Source: JBFWIL01 sp050256015
Lineage (GTDB): Bacteria > Bacteroidota > Bacteroidia > Bacteroidales > Prolixibacteraceae
Direction: 5' to 3'
DNA length: 17,872 bases
Assembly: GCA_050256015.1 (NCBI GenBank)
Contig: JBFWIL010000025.1
Location: 1 to 17,872 of the forward strand
The notes beneath the pieces were generated by a model. It saw only the letters and a list, made by a program, of their open reading frames with translations. It was not told the origin of the DNA and made no database searches. Every line of letters begins with the position of its first letter. Within the stretch, counting starts at the first letter, position 1. Shown in pieces: positions 1 through 7,979 of the stretch. The position numbers and the translations under genes were made by a program.

Positions 1-1
1 G

Positions 2-730
2 CTTAAATACAGCAACCAGGAAAACCCCGGCTGGTACGGTAAAAACCTTCAGCTTTATGCCGGCGATGGTACCCTTTTGTGTACCGATACCATCCGTTGC
101 TGGTTTGATTGGCCCCATTATAAAACCTGGATAGAAGATGATGAACATACTTCTAATTCAAACAGTACAAATAACAGAGGGGGCGCCGGCGACTGGTATT
201 GCTACCGTCTTGCAGAGACCTATCTGTTGCGGGCCGAAGCCAAATTCTATAAAGGAGACATTCCGGGAGCAACAGCCGATGTAAATAAAATCAGGGAACG
301 GGCGGGATGCACTCAGCTGTATTCTTCAGTAACAATAGGCGATATTATGGACGAGCGTGCACGCGAGTTATGGATGGAAGAATGGCGTTTCACGGAGCTG
401 AGCCGTGTTTCGTACTGTCTTGCCCTGAGCGGTCAGGCCGACGAATGGGGAAACACCTACCCGGTCGGTAATTTGTCAGAAAACAGCTACTGGTTTCAGC
501 GAATTGAGCATTATAATAATTACTATAATAAAGGAGGGGTAACCGTAAAAAACCGTTACTTTACGATGGCTGCACACAATATTTACTGGCCCATCCCCAG
601 GTCGGCAATAGATGCCAACCGTGATGGCCAACTCCGTCAAAATCCGGGTTACGACGGTTATGACCCCGGCATACCCATGTGGGAAACCTGGCAGGAGGCT
701 GTTGCCGACGAGGAAACTACGAGCAGATAA
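2..730 (+). CDS. SusD/RagB-family nutrient-binding outer-membrane lipoprotein, 3' part only
   Basis: The reading frame is open at the left window edge, so the N-terminus, including any lipoprotein signal peptide, is missing; about 242 codons are present. The visible part matches the SusD C-terminal domain: an Arg-Leu-Ala-Glu-Thr-Tyr-Leu-Leu-Arg-Ala-Glu-Ala helix, then IRERAG, then a DERARELWMEEWR stretch, and near the end the characteristic PIPRSAIDAN and QNPGY motifs. SusD proteins sit on the cell surface and bind glycans for a SusC-type TonB-dependent transporter, normally encoded just upstream, here outside the window. It is convergent with the polysaccharide locus, so it probably belongs to a separate polysaccharide utilisation locus. 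Family assignment is secure; the glycan is unknown. It ends in TAA at 728-730. Confidence 0.93.
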   Translation, partial: LKYSNQENPGWYGKNLQLYAGDGTLLCTDTIRCWFDWPHYKTWIEDDEHTSNSNSTNNRGGAGDWYCYRLAETYLLRAEAKFYKGDIPGATADVNKIRERAGCTQLYSSVTIGDIMDERARELWMEEWRFTELSRVSYCLALSGQADEWGNTYPVGNLSENSYWFQRIEHYNNYYNKGGVTVKNRYFTMAAHNIYWPIPRSAIDANRDGQLRQNPGYDGYDPGIPMWETWQEAVADEETTSR

Positions 731-777
731 ATAATTTACTCTTTGTGTCCTGTATACGAGATAATAAATCGTGTATT

Positions 778-814
778 ACTAATTACCACCGTTACAATTA
801 CGGTGGTAATTAGT
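778..814. terminator. Perfect 15-bp hairpin between convergent genes, probable bidirectional terminator
   Basis: Bases 778-792 pair perfectly with 800-814 around a 7-base loop (TACAATT). The stem core contains ACCACCG/CGGTGGT. It lies 47 bases after the SusD stop and 90 bases beyond the gmd stop on the other strand. No clean T-run follows on either strand, so a classical intrinsic terminator is not fully met; position and stem quality argue for a transcription stop or an RNA-stabilising end. Confidence 0.55.
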
Positions 815-904
815 GTCGCGATAAAGCAATTGACTATACTTGGTTGAAGTAGTTTATCTATCAGGAGATATATGTGCAGAATTGCATATCTTCATGAAAA
901 CGTG

Positions 905-2077
905 TTATTCAAAGTAATTCATGATCCGGTAGCCCCCGTCGCGCAGGTATTCATCCTTTTTCATCAGTCTGATGTCGGCTCCCATCATGTCTTTGATCAG
1001 TCCGTCCAGGTCGTATTCCGGCTTCCAGCCCAGTTGTCTTCTGGCTTTGGAAGCATCCCCGATAAGCAGGTCCACTTCCGTGGGACGGAAATACTGCGGG
1101 TCTACAGCCACCACCGGTTTTACGTTCGCTCCCGCTCGGCAGGCCGCAACGGACTTTTGGATGTTGTGCAGGTTCCGTTCCCCTGCTTTCTCGCGGAACT
1201 GCTTTTCGTCTATCCCGGTTAAATAACCCTTTTCATCGATCCCTTCTCCGCTGAAACTGATTTCCAGCCCTATTTCGGCTGCTGTCCGTTTAATGAACTC
1301 GCGTATGGAGGTGGTAATGCCGGTGGCAATGACATAATCATCAGGCTTTTCCTGTTGCAGGATCAGGTGCATGGCCCGGATGTAGTCCTTGGCATGGCCC
1401 CAGTCGCGCCGGCTCGACAGGTTACCCATGAAGATGGTCTGTTGCATGCCCAGGGCAATGCGACTCATGGCCCGTGTTACCTTGCGGGTTACAAAGGTCT
1501 CTCCCCGTACGGGCGATTCGTGGTTAAACAAGATGCCGTTGCTGGCATGCATGCCGTAAGCTTCCCGGTAGTTCACGGTGATCCAGTAGCCGTACAGTTT
1601 GGCTGCCGCATAGGGTGAGCGCGGATAGAAAGGCGTCTTTTCTGTCTGCGGCACTTCCTGCACCAGCCCGTACAGTTCGGAGGTGGATGCCTGGTAGATG
1701 CGGGTCCTGGCGGCCAGGCCCAGCAGTCTTACGGCTTCCAGGATGCGCAGCGTCCCTATTCCGTCGGCATTGGCCGTATACTCCGGGGTTTCGAAGCTCA
1801 CCTTTACATGACTCATGGCAGCCAGGTTGTAAATTTCATCGGGCTGCACCTCCTGTATGATGCGGGTCAGGTTCATACTGTCGGTCAGGTCGCCGTAATG
1901 CAGAATGAGCTTGCGGTTCTCCACATGCGGATCCTGGTAGAGGTGGTCAATGCGGTCGGTGTTAAACAGGGAAGCCCGGCGCTTGATACCGTGCACCTGG
2001 TATCCTTTTTTCAACAGGTATTCGGCCAGGTAAGCCCCGTCCTGGCCTGTGATTCCCGTGATAAGAGCAGTCTTCAT
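905..2077 (-). CDS. gmd: GDP-mannose 4,6-dehydratase
   Basis: This 390-residue short-chain dehydrogenase converts GDP-D-mannose to GDP-4-keto-6-deoxy-D-mannose, the branch point to GDP-fucose and other deoxy sugars. It has the NAD(P)-binding GITGQDG motif at residues 8-14, the dehydratase STSE motif at 131-134 (Thr132, Glu134), Tyr156 and Lys160 of YxxxK, the RRDWGHAKDY motif at 223-232 and RPTEVD at 331-336, all in the expected order. It is slightly longer than E. coli Gmd because of an insert around residues 283-325. It is the last gene of the minus-strand locus, 52 bases after fkp. A GDP-fucose synthase (fcl/wcaG), the usual partner, is not in the window. A mannoheptose-specific 4,6-dehydratase of the DmhA type is a remote alternative, considered only because a heptose module is nearby. 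The start is ATG at 2077, preceded by A/T-rich sequence. Confidence 0.95.
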   Translation of the reverse strand: MKTALITGITGQDGAYLAEYLLKKGYQVHGIKRRASLFNTDRIDHLYQDPHVENRKLILHYGDLTDSMNLTRIIQEVQPDEIYNLAAMSHVKVSFETPEYTANADGIGTLRILEAVRLLGLAARTRIYQASTSELYGLVQEVPQTEKTPFYPRSPYAAAKLYGYWITVNYREAYGMHASNGILFNHESPVRGETFVTRKVTRAMSRIALGMQQTIFMGNLSSRRDWGHAKDYIRAMHLILQQEKPDDYVIATGITTSIREFIKRTAAEIGLEISFSGEGIDEKGYLTGIDEKQFREKAGERNLHNIQKSVAACRAGANVKPVVAVDPQYFRPTEVDLLIGDASKARRQLGWKPEYDLDGLIKDMMGADIRLMKKDEYLRDGGYRIMNYFE

Positions 2078-2129
2078 AAGTAATTGGGTTATCTTGAAAA
2101 AATAGTATTATTAAAAAAATTCCTGGCAT

Positions 2130-4997
2130 TCAGGACCGGCTCAGCTGAAATCCCGAATCCGACAGACGAAGGTCCACAAAACGGGCCAGCCCGTTGGGCG
2201 GATCGTTTTGCAGGTTCGTACGGATGCGTGCCGCCGCCTCCGGATCCTTAGCCAGGATGAGCAGGTAACCGCCCCCTCCGGCTCCGAGCAGTTTCCAGCC
2301 GGCCGCCTGGTCCGCGATGCGGCTGATCACCTGCTGCACTTCCGGCGGGTTGGTGCCGGCATCCAGGAGGCAGTTCAGCTCCCAGGAGCGAGCAATCTTC
2401 CGGGCCAGCTCTTGGTAGTTGTTTTGCTGTATGGCTTCAAAGGTCTGTCTGGTATGCGCTTTCATCTCCCGCAGAATGTCCAGATGGCGGCCCGAGTTCA
2501 GGAACATGCCCCGTACAATCTCGGCCAGGATTCCTTTGGCCACCCGGGTTATGCCCGTGTAGTACAGTAACATGGAGTTGCTGTATTCCGGCAGGCTGAA
2601 CAGCCGGTCGGGCAGCCAGCGCACGATGGGCGACTGTTCCGGTCCCGGTTTCGACTGCAGGTATTTGATTCCCGGAAGCAGTCCGCCAAACTGGTCCTGC
2701 CAGCCCCCGCCGGTGGTCAGCAGCTGCTCGAGGCCCAGGGTACGGTTGCCTATTTCCGTCCGGTCCCAGTTCAGCGAGGCAAAGTCAGCCAGCGTACCCA
2801 GTATCGTTGCTGCCAGTATGGAACTGGTGCCCAGCCCGGAGCCTTTGGGAATTGCCGAGAGCAGCGTTATTTCCATGCCCCCGCCAAAATCGCGCAATTG
2901 TTCTTTCAGGGAAGCATACCTCCCCGAACAAAAGCCCGGGTGAAAGCCCGCCAGCATCAGGGCCGCCCGGGGAATGGCAAAAGCCGTGCCCACCCCGCCG
3001 GCCGGCGAGAGCTGTTCGTAAGAAGTAACGACCTCCCGCGCTCCCAGGTCGATGGAGCGCAGCACGATCTCATGTTTTTCCGTAGGTTTGATAAACACCT
3101 GCAGTGGCGGTTGTCGGTTCAGCTCTACCGCCGCGTTCACCACGCCGCCCCCTTCGATGAGGCAGTAAGGCGGCGTATCGGTCCACCCTCCCGCCAGGTC
3201 GATGCGTGCCGGACTCCGTCCCCACACAATCTGGTCGTCCGGCACCTTACAGCGGGGCAGCACTGGCTGCTGCCGGAAACGGTCCAGGATAGCTTCCCGC
3301 AGTATGCGGAAAGCCTCCTGTTCCTCTGCGGTCTTGTTTTCTCCCCTATAATGTTGTACCCGGTGCCTGAACATGCGGTTGTGAATGCGCAGCAGCGCAT
3401 TTTCCGAATCAGGTAACCGTTGCGGCAGGTCCGTTCTGTTTATTGCCCATTCCCGGGCCAGGCAGTCCAGGTCAGACTGGTAAAACACGCTCTTCCGGTA
3501 GTTATCAGCCAGTTTGGGCAGGTTGGCTGCCCGGAATGTTTCCCGCTGTTTTTGCCATGCGTACAGGTCGGCCCGGGAGCTGAGCTCCGCTGCCGACAGC
3601 CTGGGGCCTTTCAGCCAGCGGCCGGCTAATTCTTTATTTGGCGCTCCGTTCCCGCAAATCCAGCCAATCAGCCTTTCCGCCTCCTGCACATTTTCCGGCA
3701 GCGGGAATAAAGGAGCCAGCTGAATATCCACATCCTCCGAGAAAGCGTCCCCGGGACTGATACCCCGTTTCTCCAGCCATTGCTGGAGGGGCTGTTCCAT
3801 CCAGTGTGTATGCCGTTCAGACACTTTCCCGCTGAACGTGTCGGTAAAGCCGTAGGGGCGCAGGCAGTATCTGCCGTCAACCGGCATCATGTCGATGCAG
3901 CAACCCTCGGGCAGTTCAAGTTTCCAGTTGTTTTCCGGAATGCCTGTCAGAATATGCCGGCTGTTAAGTTTCCAGGAAGCCGGTACGCAGGCATTCTCAA
4001 TCCATATCTGCCGGTTTTCCCTGGTAAAAGGACCGGTAAAGGCGTTCTGTACAAATATGGAAGGATGCGGTTTTATGTTACGGCTCCAGATGGCCCGCTG
4101 GTCGAGCACCCGGTTCTGTATCTGCAACATCGACTGCAGCATGTCGCTCCCCGTGCCAAAATGATAAAAGGCACCTTCTTCCAGGGGAAGTATTTTTACT
4201 GTCAGCTTGCCTATTTCCGGCTCATGACAAGCCGGCTTTCGCCCCATAGCCGGTCCGAACTGTCCGTACAGGTCGTAATGGCTTGGTACGTCATCCGGGA
4301 AGCCACCGGTTTCAAGGCTCCACCCGCACCGCCTGTTCAGTATTTTTACGGCCCGGTCGTTAAGCAGCCATATGCCGATATCCATCATGAAGTAATAGTC
4401 GGGCGCCAGATCGCGGATGCGCTCCACCGAAGGTTTTTGCAGCATAAACTCCAGCGTTTCGGGGCGCTGCCGGTCGCAGAAAAACACCCCGTGTTTAGCC
4501 GACTGCTGCGGACTGATCCACAAACCGAAACAGATCACATCGGCTTCCGACAGCTGCGGGAGCCGGTCCCCGGCAGTTATCAGCACATCTCCGCTGGCCA
4601 CCAGCGTATGCATGCCTGCCGGCGCCTGTTGCAGGATGCGTTCGTACAGAGGCAGCTGAATGTCGAGCAGGGTCTGGTTGATCTGCTGTCCCCGCTGCCA
4701 GCGGAATACCGGTACCGGCGTCAGTATTTTTCCCACCGGCGCATAAGCCGGCAGCCTCCGGCTTTGTCCGCCTGCATGCAGTATGATCCGTTTCCCGGCT
4801 TTCAGCCAGTCCGCGAAATCTGTTTCCGGCTCCTCCTGCTGCCAGGCCCGGTAAAGCATCCAGCTCGTTCCGCCTCCCGAGCCCACCCGGGCTCCGCCCG
4901 GATCGCATTCTGCCATCCACCGTTCCTGTGGTTTCCCGGTCAGCTTGAAAAAAGAGCCGGTCAGCGATTCCGGCATGGAAATAAGGTAGTTATGCAT
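2130..4997 (-). CDS. fkp: Bifunctional L-fucokinase / GDP-L-fucose pyrophosphorylase
   Basis: This salvage enzyme phosphorylates L-fucose with ATP and then couples fucose 1-phosphate to GTP to give GDP-L-fucose. The N-terminal pyrophosphorylase half carries GSGGGTSW (residues 39-46) and the nucleotide-binding HAGGQSRRLPAYAPVGK loop (74-90). The C-terminal GHMP-kinase half carries SPARIDLAGGWTDTPPY (595-611), the ATP-binding PKGSGLGTSSI (717-727) and LLGAGGGGYL (903-912). From memory it aligns end to end with Bacteroides fragilis Fkp (949 residues), including the C-terminal SRS. The frame is open to an ATG at 5042, but I chose the ATG at 4997 (955 residues) because it matches the Fkp N-terminus and is preceded by an A-rich leader. 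It lies between the initiating transferase (71 bases upstream) and gmd. Fkp is often outside capsule loci, so its position here is notable. Confidence 0.95.
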   Translation of the reverse strand: MHNYLISMPESLTGSFFKLTGKPQERWMAECDPGGARVGSGGGTSWMLYRAWQQEEPETDFADWLKAGKRIILHAGGQSRRLPAYAPVGKILTPVPVFRWQRGQQINQTLLDIQLPLYERILQQAPAGMHTLVASGDVLITAGDRLPQLSEADVICFGLWISPQQSAKHGVFFCDRQRPETLEFMLQKPSVERIRDLAPDYYFMMDIGIWLLNDRAVKILNRRCGWSLETGGFPDDVPSHYDLYGQFGPAMGRKPACHEPEIGKLTVKILPLEEGAFYHFGTGSDMLQSMLQIQNRVLDQRAIWSRNIKPHPSIFVQNAFTGPFTRENRQIWIENACVPASWKLNSRHILTGIPENNWKLELPEGCCIDMMPVDGRYCLRPYGFTDTFSGKVSERHTHWMEQPLQQWLEKRGISPGDAFSEDVDIQLAPLFPLPENVQEAERLIGWICGNGAPNKELAGRWLKGPRLSAAELSSRADLYAWQKQRETFRAANLPKLADNYRKSVFYQSDLDCLAREWAINRTDLPQRLPDSENALLRIHNRMFRHRVQHYRGENKTAEEQEAFRILREAILDRFRQQPVLPRCKVPDDQIVWGRSPARIDLAGGWTDTPPYCLIEGGGVVNAAVELNRQPPLQVFIKPTEKHEIVLRSIDLGAREVVTSYEQLSPAGGVGTAFAIPRAALMLAGFHPGFCSGRYASLKEQLRDFGGGMEITLLSAIPKGSGLGTSSILAATILGTLADFASLNWDRTEIGNRTLGLEQLLTTGGGWQDQFGGLLPGIKYLQSKPGPEQSPIVRWLPDRLFSLPEYSNSMLLYYTGITRVAKGILAEIVRGMFLNSGRHLDILREMKAHTRQTFEAIQQNNYQELARKIARSWELNCLLDAGTNPPEVQQVISRIADQAAGWKLLGAGGGGYLLILAKDPEAAARIRTNLQNDPPNGLARFVDLRLSDSGFQLSRS

Positions 4998-5068
4998 GAA
5001 TGGTTTTTTAAAATTCGGGTGCTGACCTCCGGGGTATGCCATTGTCCGGCCGGCATGTGGATTCAGGT

Positions 5069-6025
5069 TTAATTATGTATTGTGTTAAGCTTAAAATATT
5101 TCCGCATAAGCAACACATACAGCACCCCCAGCACCCCCAGCACGGCGGTAAAATAAAACCACCGGAAAGAAGGAAAGACCAGCAGCAGTCCGGCTGCAAT
5201 AAAAGCCTGTAAAACCATGTACAGGGAAGACACCAGTACATGCGGAATTTTCAGCTCGTTGGCCATGAGCTGGTAGGCATGTTTGCGGTGTGCCTCAAAA
5301 ATGTTTTCCCGGAGCATCAGCCGGTGAATGATGGTACACACGCTGTCCACCCCATAGACGGCAAGCAGCAGGATATAACGAATATCCCCGGTTTTCAGCA
5401 TCAGCAGGCCCAGCAGGAAAACCACGATAAAAGCGATGGAAATAGCCCCCACATCTCCGGCGAAACACCTGGCCCGGGTTCTGAAGTTAAAGAAATTATA
5501 AACCAGTAAAGCCAGCATACTCAGGAGAATAATCCGGTTATCCACGAATGGGACCCTGTACAGGTTGATAAACCAGAATGCACCAAGAACCACCAGGCTG
5601 TATCCTCCCGTGATACCGTTTATTCCGTCCATGAAATTGTATGCGTTCAATATTCCCGTGCTTATTATCAGTGCAATCAGGGTGAAGTACCAGGGCATCT
5701 GAAACAAATTCCACTGGTAAAACATGAGTGACATGGCCACGAAATGAACAACCAGCCTTAAGCAGGATGATCTGGGCTTTACATCATCCGCGAAACTAAT
5801 CAGTGCAATCAGCGTCAGTCCCGTAAAAAACCAGGGATAAGCAAATCCGCTCCAAAAAAAGTATAACAGCACTCCCAGATAAAAGATCACACCTCCTCCC
5901 CGGAGTGTGATTCGGGAATGAGAACTGCGCTGATTGGGCTTATCAATGATGTTGAAATGACCGGCCAGTTTAAAATAGGCCAGTTCAAACAAAAAAAGGA
6001 TAATAAAAAATAAAATACAGATCAT
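5069..6025 (-). CDS. WecA/MraY/WbpL-type undecaprenyl-phosphate sugar-1-phosphate transferase
   Basis: This integral membrane enzyme of 318 residues should start glycan assembly by transferring a HexNAc (or keto/deoxy-HexNAc) 1-phosphate from a UDP-sugar to undecaprenyl phosphate on the cytoplasmic face. The sequence is a series of hydrophobic segments broken by the family's polar loops: RSSHSRITLRGGG (residues 33-45), the Asp-Asp pair at 80-81, NAYNFMDGING (127-137), FAGDVG (188-193) and the HRLMLRENIFEAHRKH loop (234-249). Length fits the WbpL/WecA group better than MraY. It follows an SDR gene with a 98-base gap; this pairing of SDR with WbpL-like transferase recurs in O-antigen and capsule loci and suggests UDP-linked amino sugars as substrate. 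The exact sugar cannot be read from sequence. The start is ATG at 6025. Confidence 0.9.
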   Translation of the reverse strand: MICILFFIILFLFELAYFKLAGHFNIIDKPNQRSSHSRITLRGGGVIFYLGVLLYFFWSGFAYPWFFTGLTLIALISFADDVKPRSSCLRLVVHFVAMSLMFYQWNLFQMPWYFTLIALIISTGILNAYNFMDGINGITGGYSLVVLGAFWFINLYRVPFVDNRIILLSMLALLVYNFFNFRTRARCFAGDVGAISIAFIVVFLLGLLMLKTGDIRYILLLAVYGVDSVCTIIHRLMLRENIFEAHRKHAYQLMANELKIPHVLVSSLYMVLQAFIAAGLLLVFPSFRWFYFTAVLGVLGVLYVLLMRKYFKLNTIHN

Positions 6026-6095
6026 GGTCTGGTTAATACCTAAATCTCCGAATACCTTACCGATTTCAGCTTTTGCTGTTTAGCATTCCTGATGT

Positions 6096-6115
6096 CAAAA
6101 TTACCGGGAATTTTG
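6096..6115. other. Short inverted repeat in the 98-base gap before the initiating transferase
   Basis: CAAAATT at 6096-6102 pairs with AATTTTG at 6109-6115 around ACCGGG. Read on the minus strand, the same bases contain TAATTTTG, which fits the Bacteroidota -7 consensus TAnnTTTG, but no good -33 box stands at the expected distance. It could be a weak internal promoter or a minor hairpin; neither is established. Confidence 0.2.
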
Positions 6116-6123
6116 TCTCTTAT

Positions 6124-7068
6124 TTAAATTTTAAGAAAAGACGCTAACGTTTGTTTGAGCCCCTCCCGGGCAGAAACCGGTAACCGGTCAATCCCCAGGG
6201 CTGCTTTGATTTTTGCATTCGATACCACGTAGTTCTCAGTGAGCTTGCGAAGCCGCTCCGGGTTCAGCGGCAAGTGAAGCCAACCGCCCATCCGGGCCAT
6301 TCCCGTCATTAACCCCCTGGATAAATGCCGGATCCGGGTTTTTTTGCCCAGTGTCTCACACATTAATTCAATCAGCTCGTTGGTCGAAAGCGCCTCATCG
6401 TCGCCCATGTGGTAAATGCCGGAGTCAAGCTCGCGGGAGATCAGTTTTTCCAGAACAAAACACATATTGCCAATCGAGGTAAATGACCGCCTGTTCTCAA
6501 ATGCCCCCAGTGGCCAGGGGATTCCTTTCTGCACCACCTTGTACAACAGGTTCAGGTTGCCCTTATTCCCCGGACCATGAATCATGCATGGACGCAGAAT
6601 ATAGACCGATTTCCCGGAATCCGGCTCCGGCCAGTGATCCTGAATGTATTCTTCGGCACGGATTTTGCTTTCCCCGTAAGGCCCGACGGGAGAGGGGACT
6701 ACCTCTTCCGTAAGGATATCTCCCTGCACCGAATCGGCCACTGCCTTTACCGAGCTGAAAAAGACAAACTTCCGTGCAGCCGATTGCAGGAAATAATCAT
6801 AGATTTTTTGGGTTAGCCCTGTATTTACATCGAAATAACCCTGGGCTTCCGCCCGGTTTTTCGTATCGTGGGCTTTCCCTGCCAGGTGAATGATCACATC
6901 CACTTCCGGCAAATTCCCTGCATCCAGATCAGTCCAGGGCCAGGTCTTGCTTATCCCTTCCTTGTCAGGAAAAACAATATCCAATCCGTAAATAGTGTGG
7001 TTGGTATGTAACGCATGGACCAGGTTTGTCCCTACAAAACCATTGATGCCGGTGATTAACAGGTTCAT
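6124..7068 (-). CDS. NAD-dependent epimerase/dehydratase (extended SDR), sugar-nucleotide epimerase or 4-ketoreductase
   Basis: This 314-residue extended SDR has the GxxGxxG nucleotide-binding motif as GINGFVG (residues 7-13), HLAGKAHD at 61-68, FSSVKAV at 104-110 and the catalytic pair Tyr131 and Lys135 in YGESK. The position after FSS that is Glu in 4,6-dehydratases is not Glu here, so an epimerase or reductase is more likely than a dehydratase. It resembles the WbpV-like proteins often placed beside WbpL-type transferases. In Rhizobium etli the comparable WreQ reduces the 4-keto group of lipid-linked sugar to give QuiNAc; whether that holds here is inference. No membrane segment is seen. 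It begins 6 bases after the deacetylase stop, so the two are surely co-transcribed. Family certain, reaction open. Confidence 0.88.
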   Translation of the reverse strand: MNLLITGINGFVGTNLVHALHTNHTIYGLDIVFPDKEGISKTWPWTDLDAGNLPEVDVIIHLAGKAHDTKNRAEAQGYFDVNTGLTQKIYDYFLQSAARKFVFFSSVKAVADSVQGDILTEEVVPSPVGPYGESKIRAEEYIQDHWPEPDSGKSVYILRPCMIHGPGNKGNLNLLYKVVQKGIPWPLGAFENRRSFTSIGNMCFVLEKLISRELDSGIYHMGDDEALSTNELIELMCETLGKKTRIRHLSRGLMTGMARMGGWLHLPLNPERLRKLTENYVVSNAKIKAALGIDRLPVSAREGLKQTLASFLKI

Positions 7069-7074
7069 TTGTAA

Positions 7075-7917
7075 TTAAATCTGAATTTTTCTGGCTTTTC
7101 CCCAATCAATAAGCCTGTCGGCCTGCTCTATGTTTACAAAATCAAAATCATTAAGCAGGCGTTCAAACTTCCCAAAAGCCTTTTTAAGACCTACGTACGA
7201 CTTGAATTTTCGCATAGCGGGCAAGGTCTCCAATACCGGCTGATCCGGGTCAAAATCGCGCGGATGAAAATAGGTCATCATATAGGACGACTGTTTTCCC
7301 CAGTGCCCGATTAGCCAGTAAGGGAATAACCTGAAAAATCCTCCACCCGAAAAGACAATGTTTTTCCCCAGTACTTTTTGTATATTAATCGGAAGTTCCT
7401 TTAAAACAGCTCCACTGGCAAGCTTTACTATGGCCGGTTCTGCTGTGCCGTAAGAAGAGAAACCACCATAATCATGAGTCGCGGGGAAGAGCGAACAATC
7501 GTATTCAAAATCCAGGTCAGTCAGTACTTCCAGCGCCCAGGTATTCGATTCAGTGATGGAAAATCCCGGGGCACGAAACGCATTTACCGGCTGTCCGGTA
7601 ATGTCTTCGATCAGCTTCTTCGCTTTTTCCGTGTCTTGTTTAAAACCATACCTGTCAAAGCGGAATGCCAATTCGTGCTGATAAGAATGACAACCTAGAT
7701 GATGTCCCTGCCGGTGGATCCGCCGAATTACCTCGGGGTGCTTTTCTGCAATCCACCCCAGGCAAAAGAAAGTACCTTTCAGCTTATGTTTATTCAGTAC
7801 TTCCAGTATGCGGTCAATGCCTTCATAGATGCGCACCTCGTATTTATCCCAGTTAAAATCCCCGGAAATAAAATCACAGTTGTACCAGTCTTCTATGTCG
7901 AAAGTGAGGATGTTCAT
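7075..7917 (-). CDS. NodB-type polysaccharide deacetylase with DUF3473-like C-terminus
   Basis: This 280-residue protein should remove an N-acetyl group from an amino sugar in a metal-dependent reaction. Motifs in order are TFDIED at residues 5-10 (Asp7 as likely base, acidic pair 9-10), GTFFCLGW at 48-55, the metal-binding HSYQH at 77-81, RAPGFSI at 115-121 and YFHPRDFDP at 216-224, the last typical of the DUF3473 tail of exopolysaccharide-associated deacetylases. There is no signal peptide: the fold begins at residue 3, so the enzyme is probably cytoplasmic and may act on a nucleotide- or lipid-linked sugar rather than finished polymer. It lies 62 bases after the GNAT gene and 6 bases before the SDR gene. 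The neighbouring acylation genes suggest that it frees an amine for re-acylation; that link is inference. Confidence 0.9.
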   Translation of the reverse strand: MNILTFDIEDWYNCDFISGDFNWDKYEVRIYEGIDRILEVLNKHKLKGTFFCLGWIAEKHPEVIRRIHRQGHHLGCHSYQHELAFRFDRYGFKQDTEKAKKLIEDITGQPVNAFRAPGFSITESNTWALEVLTDLDFEYDCSLFPATHDYGGFSSYGTAEPAIVKLASGAVLKELPINIQKVLGKNIVFSGGGFFRLFPYWLIGHWGKQSSYMMTYFHPRDFDPDQPVLETLPAMRKFKSYVGLKKAFGKFERLLNDFDFVNIEQADRLIDWGKARKIQI

Positions 7918-7979
7918 TGTGGATTTGTTTCAATGTTAACCGGAAAGGAGAGATGGGGTGCATCAAAATACGGATTTCA

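Noticed and set aside
872..2083. Several plus-strand open frames of 81-116 codons across gmd
   Set aside because: All are shadows of the gmd coding sequence, with no family motifs and no plausible translation start context.
4998..5042. Fifteen-codon N-terminal extension of fkp to the ATG at 5042
   Set aside because: The Fkp N-terminus aligns from the ATG at 4997, and the extension has no similarity; the later ATG also has the better A-rich leader.
3780..5072. 430-codon open frame on the plus strand opposite fkp
   Set aside because: It is antisense to a well-conserved enzyme, shows no recognisable domain and is rich in Pro, Arg, His and Gln as expected for the complement of GC-rich codons.
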